From NCBI RefSeq assembly GCF_003837865.1, contig NZ_RQIS01000005.1, forward strand, positions 275,136 to 339,135: 64,000 nucleotides of DNA, read 5' to 3'. A program made the position numbers and the translations under genes. Below are positions 49,965 to 59,521 of this stretch, piece after piece. Under the pieces are notes generated by a model. The model was given only the letters and a program-made list of their open reading frames with translations. It did no database searches and was not told where the DNA came from. This DNA comes from Paraburkholderia dinghuensis (lineage in GTDB: Bacteria > Pseudomonadota > Gammaproteobacteria > Burkholderiales > Burkholderiaceae). Position 1 is the stretch's first letter. Every line of letters starts with the position of its first letter.

Positions 49965-50020
49965 GGCTGCGGATCCTCCGGCTGCGGCCGGTCAAGATCG
50001 ATGATGGCCAGTGGTGACAT
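49961..50020 (-). CDS. 19-residue leader ORF coupled to the ABM gene
   Basis: A short frame (MSPLAIIDLDRPQPEDPQP) starts at 50020 after a strong CAGGAGAG site. It ends at a TGA that overlaps the ABM start as ATGA. The arrangement suggests translational coupling. It could be a leader peptide or the stub of a lost gene. Confidence 0.4.
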   Translation of the reverse strand: MSPLAIIDLDRPQPEDPQP

Positions 50021-50069
50021 GTCACTCTCCTGTCTGGTTGCTTGTGTGTTGTTGAAACGACAACTTACA

Positions 50070-50089
50070 ACGATACCCATCGGTATCGT
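50070..50089. promoter_or_regulatory. Palindromic operator 1 (TetR)
   Basis: A perfect palindrome ACGATACC-CATC-GGTATCGT in the tetR/ABM divergent gap. It shares the GATAC/GTATC core with operator 2. Confidence 0.75.
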
Positions 50090-50100
50090 GTTGCGGCAGT

Positions 50101-50120
50101 ATGATACTGATCGGTATCAT
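50101..50120. promoter_or_regulatory. Palindromic operator 2 (TetR)
   Basis: The palindrome ATGATAC-N6-GTATCAT is centred 31 bp (about three helical turns) from operator 1. It lies 67 bp before the tetR start. Two like sites on one face fit autoregulation plus control of the ABM gene. Confidence 0.75.
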
Positions 50121-50186
50121 TAGTCAACAGGGCAATCCGAAATGCTCCGGCCGGATGACCGGCAGCTCTCCCAATCTCCAGGAAAC

Positions 50187-50816
50187 ATGATGGTTCACGC
50201 ACTTTCGCCTCGCGAACGCATCATCGAAGCCGCGCAGTCGCTCTTTTATCGTGAGGGCATTCGCGGCATAGGTGTCGAGGCCATTGCCTCAGCGGCAAAC
50301 ACCAACAAAATGGCGATCTATCGCCACTTCGATACCAAAGACGATCTGGTCGTGCATTGGCTGACCTCCGTTGCCGACGAGTACGAGCAGATGTGGAGTC
50401 ATTGGGAAAATATGCATCCTGGGGATCCGGCATCGCAACTCAAGGCGCTGGTCCTTTCCGTGGTGCAACGCCTTCGCAGCGAAGGAAATCGAGGGTGTGC
50501 TCTCGCGAACAGCCTCGCGGAACTTCCCGACGAGCACCATCCCGCTCGCAAGGTGATCGACCAGCACAAGAAAGCTCAGGTGCAGCGCATTCAAGCCCTT
50601 TGCAGCGAGGCCGGGTTAGAAAATCCGGAACATTGCGCGATGGTCTTGCATCTGTGCTTTGAGGGTGCACAGGTGGCGGCGCAATCTTTAGGCGCAGATC
50701 TTGTGGCTACGCACCTGGAGGCTTTAGTCGACGCGATGCTGGAGGCACGGGGCGTGGCACGCCCCTGGAATGACGCAGGAAGCCGCCGACATAGCAAGGC
50801 TCCTGGTAAGAAGTGA
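50187..50816 (+). CDS. TetR-family transcriptional regulator
   Basis: A 209-residue TetR repressor. The helix-turn-helix is at residues 10-55 (RERIIEAAQSLFYREGIRGI, then AIASAANTNKMAIYRHF). The C-terminal ligand domain is all-helical, with Cys residues at several places (GCALANSL, ALCSEAGL). The ATG at 50187 follows AGGAAAC. It is divergent from the ABM gene across two palindromic operators. The inducer is unknown, but quinone or electrophile sensing is a fair guess for an ABM partner. Confidence 0.9.
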   Translation: MMVHALSPRERIIEAAQSLFYREGIRGIGVEAIASAANTNKMAIYRHFDTKDDLVVHWLTSVADEYEQMWSHWENMHPGDPASQLKALVLSVVQRLRSEGNRGCALANSLAELPDEHHPARKVIDQHKKAQVQRIQALCSEAGLENPEHCAMVLHLCFEGAQVAAQSLGADLVATHLEALVDAMLEARGVARPWNDAGSRRHSKAPGKK

Positions 50817-51079
50817 TGCGTTTGTCAAGGTGAGAGCGTTCTTGTCATACGCCCGTTGCATGGACGTCCGTTTGCAGGATGGAGCCGGCATCTGAGCGTC
50901 GCAACCGCAGAACGAGCGGGGGCCAGAAATAAACCGATCCGCCCGCGCGAAAGTCCCCGCCTGGAGCTTAGGCAAGCCGTGAGAGGACCGGGCGAGCCAC
51001 GAGACTCGCCCGCTTGAGCTGACGCGACAGCGTCACCGTATGCGGCGCGACAGTGCGCTGCGTGGACCCATTTGATCGC

Positions 51080-52165
51080 TCAGTTGCTTTTCGGCGCCGC
51101 CGCCAGCCAGTCCAACAGCGCCTTATGAAATGCCTGTGGGTCCTGAATCTGCGGCGCGTGCCCTAGCTCCGGGAATTCCACCAAGGTCGCGTGCGGAATC
51201 GCTTTCGCGGCCGCCTTGGCGAGTTCCGGGTAATGACCGAGCTTCGCACGCACATCCGGCGGCGCAAGGTCCTTACCGATCGCGGTCGTGTCCTTGTCGC
51301 CGATCATCAGCAGCGTCGGCATCTGCAACTGGCCGAGTTCATAAACGACCGGCTGCGTGTAGATCATGTCGTAAAGCAGCGCGGAGTTCCACGCGACGAT
51401 CTGCTTGCCCGGTCCGCGATACATACCCGCGAGCATCTGCACCCATGGTTCGTATGCGGCATTCCATTGGCCCGCGTAGTAGGTCGCTTGCTCGTAGCGG
51501 CGGATACTGTCGGCCGTCGTCTTCAATTCGCGCGCATACCAGTCGTCGACCGATAGCGACGGCACGCCCTTCGCCTTCCAGTCCTCGAGCCCTATCGGGT
51601 CGACCAGCACCAGTTGCTGCGTCTCGCCCGGGTACATCAACGCATAGCGGATCGCGATCATGCCGCCGGTCGAATGGCCGATCATCGTCGCGCGCTCGAC
51701 GCCGAGCGACTGCAGCAGCGCATGCGTGTTGCGCGCGAGTTGCTGGAAGGTGAACTGATAGCCCTCCGGCCTGCTCGACGTTTCCGTCTGCAACCCGTTT
51801 GGCGTTGGCCTGAGGGGAGCGGCGACCTTGCTCGATTTGCAGAAACCGATCTGATCCGGCGCGATCACACGGTAGCCCGCATGGGTCAGTTCGTCGATTG
51901 TCGCGTCCCAGGTGGCGGCGCAGAAGTTCTTGCCGTGCAGCAGCACGACCGTGCGGCCATTGGGGTTCACAGGCTGCACGTCCATGTACGCCATATGCAG
52001 CGACTGCCCCTGCGACGTGAACGCGAATTCGTGAACCGTATGCGGATAGCTGAAGCCCTCGAGTTCGGGGCCATAGGCGGGACCGTCGTCGGCGAAAGCG
52101 GCATGGCAGAACGCAGCGGCACAGCACGCGGCGGCGAAGGCGGAAAGCTTGCGGATCAAGGTCAT
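51080..52165 (-). CDS. Secreted alpha/beta hydrolase
   Basis: A 361-residue alpha/beta-hydrolase with a signal peptide (MTLIRKLSAFAAACCAAAFC, cleavage near AFA at 25). It has the oxyanion strand VVLLHGKNFCAATWD, nucleophile Ser165 in GHSTGG, a probable acid in IGDKDTTA (near 288), and a late His in ELGHAPQIQDP. It is probably a periplasmic or exported esterase or lactonase-like enzyme; the substrate is not predictable. Single gene. Confidence 0.87.
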   Translation of the reverse strand: MTLIRKLSAFAAACCAAAFCHAAFADDGPAYGPELEGFSYPHTVHEFAFTSQGQSLHMAYMDVQPVNPNGRTVVLLHGKNFCAATWDATIDELTHAGYRVIAPDQIGFCKSSKVAAPLRPTPNGLQTETSSRPEGYQFTFQQLARNTHALLQSLGVERATMIGHSTGGMIAIRYALMYPGETQQLVLVDPIGLEDWKAKGVPSLSVDDWYARELKTTADSIRRYEQATYYAGQWNAAYEPWVQMLAGMYRGPGKQIVAWNSALLYDMIYTQPVVYELGQLQMPTLLMIGDKDTTAIGKDLAPPDVRAKLGHYPELAKAAAKAIPHATLVEFPELGHAPQIQDPQAFHKALLDWLAAAPKSN

Positions 52166-52448
52166 GAGCGGGTCAGTTGGACATTCGTCGGATCAGTCTG
52201 TTGAGAACGTGGCTGGATGCGCTGTGCCGGGCAAGCCGCGGCCCCGGTCTGCGACGGCAGGACCGCCGTACCTCGACGCAAGATAGTGCCGCATGGCCCG
52301 ACGGCGCGCACGCATCGCCCGCGATTCTAGCCTCCAGCGCTCCCGCCGCCTTGTCCCGGAGCGTCCATGCGCCGCCGCTCATGTTCACGGTGCGCCGCTG
52401 ACTGATCGACGACATGTGCTCGCGATTCGCACTGCGCGCCATTCGGTG

Positions 52449-52517
52449 CTAGAACACATATTGCAGGCGAACAGCGACGCCGGCGGCGCAGGCAGGCACA
52501 ACGCGAACGCGCCGGCT
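52449..52517 (-). pseudogene. Possible C-terminal stub of an outer-membrane barrel protein
   Basis: A minus-strand frame ends AAGVAVRLQYVF and stop. The terminal Phe with hydrophobic residues at every second position is the outer-membrane beta-signal. Nothing further upstream is recognisable, so it would be a remnant only. Confidence 0.25.
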
Positions 52518-52558
52518 CATCCGGGGGCATAAGGTGGAGCAACGACCATCTTTCATGG

Positions 52559-52638
52559 GACCGGAGTAAGTGCTCTGCATGGGGCCGGAGTAAGCGCTGA
52601 AGCGCTAACTCCGACCGACAGCTAAAGCGCCAACTCCG
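52559..52638. repeat. Cluster of inverted and direct repeats with GGAGTAAGCGC core
   Basis: Four related copies of about 15 bp: two direct (52559-52574, 52584-52598) and two inverted (52601-52615, 52626-52640). The middle pair forms an 11-bp stem with one mismatch and a TGAA loop (52587-52612). It lies just before glgC. It may be a dispersed REP-like element or an mRNA leader structure. Confidence 0.65.
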
Positions 52639-52657
52639 GTCAACACAGGAGACGCCC

Positions 52658-53923
52658 ATGGACACTCCGGCAACCCGCACCGATCTGCAACGCGCGACAC
52701 TAGCAATCGTGCTCGCGGGCGGACGCGGCACGCGGCTCGGCCCGCTCACCAACAAGCGCGTCAAACCGGCCGTCTACTTCGGCGGCAAATACCGCATCAT
52801 CGATTTCGCCCTGTCGAATTGCCTGAATTCGGGCATCCGGCGCATCGCCGTCGTCACGCAGTACAAGGCCCATTCGCTTCTGCGCCACCTGCAACGCGGC
52901 TGGGGCTTCCTGCGCGGTGAGTTCAACGAGTTCCTCGACCTGTGGCCCGCGCAGCAGCGTGTCGAAGGCGCGCACTGGTATCGCGGCACCGCCGATGCCG
53001 TCTACCAGAACCTCGACATCATCCGCTCCATCGCACCGAAGTACGTGGTCGTGCTGGCCGGCGACCACGTCTACAAGATGGACTACACGCGCATGATCGC
53101 CGACCATGCAGCCAGCGGCGCCGACTGCACCGTGGGTTGCATCGAGGTGCCGCGACTCGAAGCGCGCGCGTTCGGCGTGATGGCCGTCGACGAGTCGCGC
53201 CGCGTGACCGGCTTCGTCGAAAAACCCGACGATCCGCCCGCGATGCCGGGCCGCCCCGACATCGCGCTCGCCAGCATGGGCATCTATGTGTTCGAGACGG
53301 CCTACCTCATCAAGCTGCTCGAAGAGAACATCTCGATGTCGGCGACCGATCACGATTTCGGCAAGGACATCATCCCGCGCGTGGTCACCCAGGGCCACGC
53401 GATCGCGCATCCGTTCAGCCTCTCGTGCGTCACTTCGGACGCCACCACCGAGCCGTACTGGCGCGACGTCGGCACCATCGACGCCTACTGGTCCGCGAAC
53501 CTCGATCTCGCGTCGACAATACCCACACTCGATCTCTACGACCGCACCTGGCCGATCTGGACCTACCAGGAACAGTTGCCGCCCGCGAAATTCGTGCGCG
53601 ACCTGAACGGCCTGCAGGGCTCGGGCACGAACCTGATCGTCTGCGGCGGCTGCGTCATCACGGGGTCGCAGATTTCGCGCTCGGTGCTCTCGTCGAATGT
53701 CGTCGTGAAGTCGTTCTGCAACATTGCCGAGGCCGTGTTGTTGCCACAGGTGACGGTCGGCGCGAGTTCCCGCCTGCGCACGGTCGTGGTCGATCGCGGT
53801 TGCGAAATCCCGGACGGCACCGTGATCGGCGAAGACCCGGCGCGCGACGCCGAACGGTTCTATCGCACCGAGAGCGGCGTCGTGCTGGTCACGCAGGAGG
53901 CGCTCGCGCGCCTGCGGGGATGA
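52658..53923 (+). CDS. glgC: Glucose-1-phosphate adenylyltransferase
   Basis: A 421-residue ADP-glucose pyrophosphorylase of normal length. The nucleotide-binding [17 protein letters not shown] is at residues 21-37, with [19 protein letters not shown], the GDHVYKMDY metal site, VEKPDDP and the sugar-binding [10 protein letters not shown]-terminal left-handed beta-helix follows ([20 protein letters not shown]). It makes ADP-glucose from glucose-1-phosphate and ATP for glycogen. glgA follows after 214 bp. Confidence 0.96.
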   Translation: MDTPATRTDLQRATLAIVLAGGRGTRLGPLTNKRVKPAVYFGGKYRIIDFALSNCLNSGIRRIAVVTQYKAHSLLRHLQRGWGFLRGEFNEFLDLWPAQQRVEGAHWYRGTADAVYQNLDIIRSIAPKYVVVLAGDHVYKMDYTRMIADHAASGADCTVGCIEVPRLEARAFGVMAVDESRRVTGFVEKPDDPPAMPGRPDIALASMGIYVFETAYLIKLLEENISMSATDHDFGKDIIPRVVTQGHAIAHPFSLSCVTSDATTEPYWRDVGTIDAYWSANLDLASTIPTLDLYDRTWPIWTYQEQLPPAKFVRDLNGLQGSGTNLIVCGGCVITGSQISRSVLSSNVVVKSFCNIAEAVLLPQVTVGASSRLRTVVVDRGCEIPDGTVIGEDPARDAERFYRTESGVVLVTQEALARLRG

Positions 53924-54137
53924 AGCACGCGGCGGCGTGCACGCCGATCGATGTGCGCGACGTGGGCGCTCGCCGTGTTTCAAGCAGCACGCGAGCGCCC
54001 CGCCGCCGCTGGCACGAGCGCGAGTGCGAGGCGCAACGCAGGCACGGCTCATCGGGCGCGCGGTGCGCCGGCGCGTCTGCAGCGAACCCGAACCAACCCT
54101 GAACCGCGTCGCCCAGCACCGAGAGGACACCCGAGCG

Positions 54138-55610
54138 ATGACCATCCGCGTCCTGCATGTAGCTAGCGAGCTCTATCCGCTCCTGAAGACCGGCGGACTC
54201 GCCGACGTCACCGCCGCCCTGCCCGCCGCCCTGATCGAACAGGGTGCCGACGCCCGTCTGCTGCTGCCGGGCTTCGCGAGCATCGCGCAGGGACTCGCCG
54301 ATCTGCATCCCGTGGCGCGGCTCGAACGCACGTTTGGGGCGCCGCAGGCGTCGCTCGAACTAGGCCGCGTCCCAGGGAGCGATCTGCCCGTCTACATGAT
54401 CCGCGCCGACGCCTTCTACTCGCGCCCCGGCAACCCGTATCTCGACGCCGAGCACGTCCCCTACGGCGACAATGCCCAGCGTTTCGCGCTGCTCGGCTGG
54501 GCGGCCGCGCAACTCGTGCAGCACGCCGATCCCGCATGGGCGCCGCAGATCGTGCAGGCGCACGACTGGCACGCGGGCCTCGTTCCCGCCTACCTGCGCG
54601 CCGCGGCGCGCGAGCGCGGCCTGCCGCACGGCCGCTCGCTCGCGCGTACGGTCTTCACGGTTCACAACCTCGCCTACCAGGGCATTTTTCCCGCACAGCA
54701 GTTCGCGAATCTCGGCCTTCCCAGCGATTTCTTCGACATGCACGGCGTCGAGTTCTACGGACAACTGTCGTTTCTGAAAGCCGGTCTCTACTACGCCGAC
54801 AAGATCACGACGGTCAGCCCGACGTACGCACGCGAGATCCAGACGGTCGCCCAGGGCGGCGGCCTCGAAGCGCTGCTGCGGGGCCGCTCGCACGATCTCG
54901 TGGGGATCCTCAACGGCGTGGACTACACGGTCTGGAACCCAGCCACCGATGGATCGATCGCCATGCATTATTCCGCCGGCCACATGAGCGGCAAGTTGCG
55001 CTGCAAGACGGCGCTGCAGGCACGCCTGAAGCTGGCGCAGAAACACGACGCACCGGTGTTCGGCGTGGTGAGCCGCCTCACCGAACAGAAGGGCCTCGAT
55101 CTGCTGCTCGGTGCCCTGCCCGAGATCGTCTCGCGCGGCGGCCAGCTCGTCGTGCTCGGCACCGGCGATGCGAGCCTCGAACAGGGCTTCACGCGCGCTG
55201 CGCGCCAGCACCCCGACGCGGTCGCGGTCGAACTCGGCTTCGATGAGACGCTCGCGCATGCGATCGTCGCAGGCTCCGACGTGATCGCCGTGCCTTCGCG
55301 CTTCGAACCGTGCGGGCTCACACAGCTCTACGCGCTCGCTTACGGCGCGCTGCCACTCGTGCATCGCGTCGGCGGACTCGCGGACACCGTCGTCGACGCG
55401 TCGCTCGAAAATCTCGCCGATGGCCTCGCCACCGGTTTCGTGTTCGAGCGCTTCGAACCGGACGCGCTCACGGCCGCGATCCGCCGCGCCTTCGCGCTCT
55501 ATGCACGCAGCCACGACTGGCGCGACACGCGCACTCACGCGATGCAACAGGATTTCGGCTGGGCGGCTTCGGCCCAGCGGTATCTCGCGCTCTATCGCGA
55601 GTTGCTCTGA
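54138..55610 (+). CDS. glgA: Glycogen synthase
   Basis: A 490-residue GT5 glycogen synthase. The ADP-glucose-binding KTGGL is at residues 17-21, with [27 protein letters not shown], the C-terminal [13 protein letters not shown] and the catalytic [15 protein letters not shown]. It transfers glucose from ADP-glucose to the growing alpha-1,4-glucan. I chose the ATG at 54138 because the protein then starts as the family does ([16 protein letters not shown]). No branching-enzyme or phosphorylase gene lies in the window. Confidence 0.96.
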   Translation: MTIRVLHVASELYPLLKTGGLADVTAALPAALIEQGADARLLLPGFASIAQGLADLHPVARLERTFGAPQASLELGRVPGSDLPVYMIRADAFYSRPGNPYLDAEHVPYGDNAQRFALLGWAAAQLVQHADPAWAPQIVQAHDWHAGLVPAYLRAAARERGLPHGRSLARTVFTVHNLAYQGIFPAQQFANLGLPSDFFDMHGVEFYGQLSFLKAGLYYADKITTVSPTYAREIQTVAQGGGLEALLRGRSHDLVGILNGVDYTVWNPATDGSIAMHYSAGHMSGKLRCKTALQARLKLAQKHDAPVFGVVSRLTEQKGLDLLLGALPEIVSRGGQLVVLGTGDASLEQGFTRAARQHPDAVAVELGFDETLAHAIVAGSDVIAVPSRFEPCGLTQLYALAYGALPLVHRVGGLADTVVDASLENLADGLATGFVFERFEPDALTAAIRRAFALYARSHDWRDTRTHAMQQDFGWAASAQRYLALYRELL

Positions 55611-55785
55611 ATTCCGCACTCGCCACACTCGTCGCACTCGCCTCGAACACGCTGCCCGCCGCGTACAACAAAGCCTGCACAAGCCAGTCGACTGCACGCG
55701 TGGAATTCGGTTATCGTTGTTGCATTGCAATCAACGCGACCCGGGCGCCGTCGCCGTCAGCGAGAGCGAATCCAGCGGATCAACC

Positions 55786-56649
55786 ATGATCAACGTCCTG
55801 AGCATCCAGTCGCACGTCGTGTTCGGCCACGCCGGCAACAGCGCCGCCGTGTTCCCGATGCGGCGGCTCGGCATCAACGTCTGGCCGCTGAACACCGTGC
55901 AGTTCTCCAATCACACGCAATACGGCCACTGGACCGGCAGCGCGATCGACGCACAGCAGATGTCCGACCTCGTCGACGGCATGGGCGCCATCGGCGCCCT
56001 GCCGCGCTGCGACGCCGTGCTCTCGGGCTACCTCGGTGCGCCCGAACAGGCCGAGGCCGTGATCGACATCGTGCGCGCCGTGAAAGCAGCCAACCCGCAC
56101 GCACGCTATTTCTGCGACCCGGTGATGGGCACCGCCGACGGCTGCAGTGTGGCGCCGGGTATCGAGGCATTCCTCGTCGAGAACATGCCCGAAGTGGCCG
56201 ACGTGTTGATGCCGAACCACGGCGAACTGCAACGCCTCGTCGGCCGCGAGATCGAAACCACCGAGGAAGCGGTCATCGCGTGCCGGGAGGTGCTTCGGCG
56301 CGGCCCCGCGTTGATGCTCGTGAAGCACCTGCTCGACCGCAACAGCCCCGCCGACCGTTTCAACATGCTCGTCGTGACCCCAGACGAGGCGTGGGTCGCA
56401 CAGCGTCCGCTCTATCCGTTCGCGCGGCAGCCCGTCGGTGTCGGCGACGTGACAAGTGCCGTGTTCGTCGCGCGGCTGATGCTCGGCGACCCGCTGCGCC
56501 ACGCGCTCGAGCACACGCTCGCCGCCGTCAACGCCGTGGTCAAGACGACGTGGGACGCGGGCCGCTACGAGCTCGAGATCGTCGCCGCACAGGATCAGAT
56601 CGCGCGGCCGCGCGAGTGGTTCGACGCGTGGGCCGTCGATACGGTTTGA
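55786..56649 (+). CDS. pdxY: Pyridoxal kinase
   Basis: A 287-residue ribokinase-like kinase. It begins [24 protein letters not shown], has [16 protein letters not shown] wording (FCDPVMG) and [10 protein letters not shown], and keeps the late [12 protein letters not shown] with the catalytic Asp of the GxGD motif. It phosphorylates pyridoxal for B6 salvage. The start is fixed by the family N terminus. It is 175 bp after glgA and likely independent. Confidence 0.94.
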   Translation: MINVLSIQSHVVFGHAGNSAAVFPMRRLGINVWPLNTVQFSNHTQYGHWTGSAIDAQQMSDLVDGMGAIGALPRCDAVLSGYLGAPEQAEAVIDIVRAVKAANPHARYFCDPVMGTADGCSVAPGIEAFLVENMPEVADVLMPNHGELQRLVGREIETTEEAVIACREVLRRGPALMLVKHLLDRNSPADRFNMLVVTPDEAWVAQRPLYPFARQPVGVGDVTSAVFVARLMLGDPLRHALEHTLAAVNAVVKTTWDAGRYELEIVAAQDQIARPREWFDAWAVDTV

Positions 56650-56784
56650 CATAGCCTCGCCGAGACACGGCGCGCCCGCACACGCGCGGGCGGCATACGG
56701 CGTGCTGCATTCGGCCCGCTCGCTCAACCAGAGCCTATAATGCCGGCCGCGCGCCTTGCGCACCACGATTGAAGAGATTGACCG

Positions 56785-57246
56785 ATGTCCCACCCTATCC
56801 GCAGCGAACAGGAAGAACATTTCGAGCAGCTTTGCCTTGACGTCGACGCCGGCGTGACGCACGAGCAGGAAGCCATCGAATACTTCGAGACGCAAACCCA
56901 CGAACCCGACTTCGACGCAGCAATCTGGCTCGACATCGCGCTCTATCACGCGCCCGAAGTGGCGCGCGGCATCATCGATTTCGTCGACGAAAGCGACCGC
57001 GCACGCAGCGACATCGCCCAGACGATCGCTGACAACCTCGACATTGCATACGGCGACGACGACTGCGAGCGTTTCACTGAAACGCTGCGCTTCGCGCTGG
57101 CTAACGGCGTGCCGGTCGATTTCGACGTGTTGCTCGACGGCTGCAACCGCGCACTCGACGATCTCGAAGACTGGGCCGACGAAGACACGAAGGGGCCGCT
57201 CGTCCAGCTTCGCGAAACGCTGATGGAAATGCAGAGCGGTCATTGA
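56785..57246 (+). CDS. Conserved acidic protein of unknown function
   Basis: A 153-residue, strongly acidic, soluble and mostly helical protein (DDDCERFTETLRFALANG, LDDLEDWADEDTKG). There is no signal peptide, membrane segment or metal motif. It has a normal codon pattern. The start ATG at 56785 is followed by MSHPIRSEQEEHFEQ. I cannot name the family. It stands alone between pdxY and the convergent transglutaminase-like gene. Confidence 0.7.
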   Translation: MSHPIRSEQEEHFEQLCLDVDAGVTHEQEAIEYFETQTHEPDFDAAIWLDIALYHAPEVARGIIDFVDESDRARSDIAQTIADNLDIAYGDDDCERFTETLRFALANGVPVDFDVLLDGCNRALDDLEDWADEDTKGPLVQLRETLMEMQSGH

Positions 57247-57286
57247 GCCGCCCGGCGCCATTCCCTTGACGCCGCTCGGTCACTGA

Positions 57287-59212
57287 TCACCCGCCCTGCG
57301 CGCGCACAACGATTTGTGCGTGCGTATCGCGCTGGATGCGTACCAGCGCGTCGCGCATCTGCGCGAATTCCTCCGCCGAGCACATCTGATGACCGAAGCG
57401 CGCCGTAAGGTGGCGCAGGATTTGCACCGTGCGCGAGGCCGTATCGAACACGTAGTGCGCCGAATAGGCGAGCGGCGCGTCAGCCGCGCCCTGCACACTC
57501 GCATCGTGCGGCATGTCAGTCACGCGCACATTGGCGGGCAACCGGATCTGCGACGACTCGTCGAACTCTCCGCCGATGCAGGTCCACGGCTGTGTGCGGC
57601 GCGGCTGCGCGAGCCAGTTGTCGATCTGCGTGGCGATGCCGCCCGAGAAGCTCGATAGCGCAGGCAGCGCCGTGGTGCCATCAGGCCATACGAAATGGTC
57701 GAGCGTGCCTTCGGTCGTCGTCGAAAACGGACCCGAGGTCGCGTCGGGCGCGCTCGTCGTGATGCGTGCCGTGCCGTTGAGTCCTGTCTGCCGCAAACGT
57801 TGCGTCGCCAGCTGGTGCGCGGCCTCGCGCGTCGCGCGGCGAAACGTGTTGCGTTCGAGTTCCGCAGTCGCGCCGTCGTCCTCGACGTAGTAGCGGTACG
57901 TGGCGTCGCCATCACCGCCGACGCCGATCGCGAGCTTCGCGTCGCGCGCATGCGGTTGCGTCGCGGGTGTGCGCACGAGCACGCCGTCGTCCACCAGCAG
58001 CGCGGGCCGGTCCATCACACCTGCAGGCAGATAGCCGAACGCGACGCCACCCGATGTCGTATCCGCGAACAGTCCGAGATCGGGCAGCCACGTAACCACG
58101 TGATTGATCCCCGCGTCGCCGTAGCCCGGCACTGCGGGCAGCGTATAGACCGGGCCGATGTTCACCAGCGCCGCTTCTGCACGGATGCCCGCCGCCGCCA
58201 GCAGCGCGGTGAACAGCGCGACATGGTCCTTGCAGTCGCCATAGCGGTTGCGCAGGATATCGACGGCGCGATGCGGCACGGTCGCGCTCTCACCGAGAAA
58301 CAGCGCCACGTAGCGGATGTTGAAACGCATCCAGTCGTAAATGCGTGCCGCCGCTTCCCGCGGGCCGTTCGTGCCTGCGACCAGCGCTTGCGCGAGTGCC
58401 GCAATCGACGGATCGGTTGCACTCGAATCGGCGGCCGCCTCACGATAGCGCGTGGCAAAAGCCGCGAAGTTGGGCAGGGTCGTCACCATCAGGCGGTCGC
58501 CCCAGTTCGCGTAGCCCACCGCGCCCGGTTCGAGCGGCGCATAGGGTCCATGCCGGTAGTCGAACGTGTAGAGCGTGCGGCCATTTTCGGTGACGGGCGG
58601 GAGCGCGACATACCCGCGCGCATCGACGTAGAGCGGCACGTCGGCGGGCAGATCGAAGATGAGTCGCTGGAACTCGACGGGCTCGCCCGTCGGTTCGACG
58701 GAATACGCAAACGCGCCCCTTTCCAGCGGCTTCGTCCGGCGCTTGCCGAAGGATAGATGCACCCGCGAGCCCGGCTGCACGCCGGGGAAGATCACTGCGC
58801 GCAGCACACCCTCGTCGAAGGTCGGCGCGCCCGCCGGGCGCGGCTCCTGCACATCGCGGATGCCCTCCGGGCCAACAGGATGAACCACATCGTCCGGCCC
58901 GATGGTTTCGGCCGACAGGTTCGTTATTGTTTCGGCTTCCTTATTGAACCAGACATAGCGCTCTGCCACCTGATCGACGCCAGCAGTCGTGTTCGCACGC
59001 ATCACATAATCGTCGTGTTCGACGATCGAGCCGTCTTTCTGGACGATGAACAAGTGTACGTCGCGTTCAAGTGTGACCGGTGCCTCGACTATCACGTCGC
59101 TCTGGTCGCGTGCGTTGGGTGTTTGTGCCAGCGCCGGTCCTGCAGCAACCGCCAGCGCGAGGCAAAGTGCGCCGGAACCAGGCGACGCAACCGCAAACCT
59201 ACGCGCGAACAT
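57287..59212 (-). CDS. Secreted DUF3857/transglutaminase-like protein
   Basis: A 641-residue exported protein with a signal peptide (MFARRFAVASPGSGALCLAL, cleavage after ALA near 29). An N-terminal DUF3857 beta-rich domain comes first. A transglutaminase-like core (about residues 290-400) follows, with the catalytic Cys in NRYGDCKDHVALFTALL, His in GINHVVTWLP and Asp in LGLFADTTSG. The C-terminal half is beta-rich. Such proteins are periplasmic or surface proteins of unknown substrate. The start at 59212 is chosen for the signal peptide; the open frame begins at 59323. Confidence 0.82.
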   Translation of the reverse strand: MFARRFAVASPGSGALCLALAVAAGPALAQTPNARDQSDVIVEAPVTLERDVHLFIVQKDGSIVEHDDYVMRANTTAGVDQVAERYVWFNKEAETITNLSAETIGPDDVVHPVGPEGIRDVQEPRPAGAPTFDEGVLRAVIFPGVQPGSRVHLSFGKRRTKPLERGAFAYSVEPTGEPVEFQRLIFDLPADVPLYVDARGYVALPPVTENGRTLYTFDYRHGPYAPLEPGAVGYANWGDRLMVTTLPNFAAFATRYREAAADSSATDPSIAALAQALVAGTNGPREAAARIYDWMRFNIRYVALFLGESATVPHRAVDILRNRYGDCKDHVALFTALLAAAGIRAEAALVNIGPVYTLPAVPGYGDAGINHVVTWLPDLGLFADTTSGGVAFGYLPAGVMDRPALLVDDGVLVRTPATQPHARDAKLAIGVGGDGDATYRYYVEDDGATAELERNTFRRATREAAHQLATQRLRQTGLNGTARITTSAPDATSGPFSTTTEGTLDHFVWPDGTTALPALSSFSGGIATQIDNWLAQPRRTQPWTCIGGEFDESSQIRLPANVRVTDMPHDASVQGAADAPLAYSAHYVFDTASRTVQILRHLTARFGHQMCSAEEFAQMRDALVRIQRDTHAQIVVRAQGG

Positions 59213-59521
59213 GCTGCCCGCGCACCGCGCCGGGCGACGAGATTGCCGCCAGCCGACGCGCAAGTTGAACTGCACGCCGGGCGCACGACCCGAGCCTGTG
59301 GGCGACGTTTTCGGCCTTTTCAACCAACTGGTCGGCGCCGGCGAAAAGCGTCCTTCCGGTCGGCGATCTGACGATTGCGTCGCGCCCTGGCTTTGCGAGC
59401 GTGCGTTTCAGTTCAGCGGAGACTGCATGCACCTCGACCTCCGACGACGATAACCACGTCTGTCGTTGTAGCACATCGACGCGCACGGCGCTGACCGCGC
59501 CCATCCCCCGCGAACGGCGAA

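Larger units (their letters stand above)
52166..52657. other. 492-bp gap upstream of glgC
   Basis: No intact gene. It contains a possible outer-membrane-protein C-terminal stub (52449-52517, minus strand) and a repeat cluster at 52559-52638. The glgC ribosome site (AGGAGA) is at the right end. Confidence 0.55.

Noticed and set aside
50990..51011. 7-bp hairpin (GGGCGAG / CTCGCCC) after tetR as a terminator
   Set aside because: No U tract follows in either direction; the stem is short for this GC content.
52173..52442. 89-codon minus-strand frame upstream of the secreted hydrolase
   Set aside because: No ribosome site or family similarity; the frame has no coding-like residue pattern.
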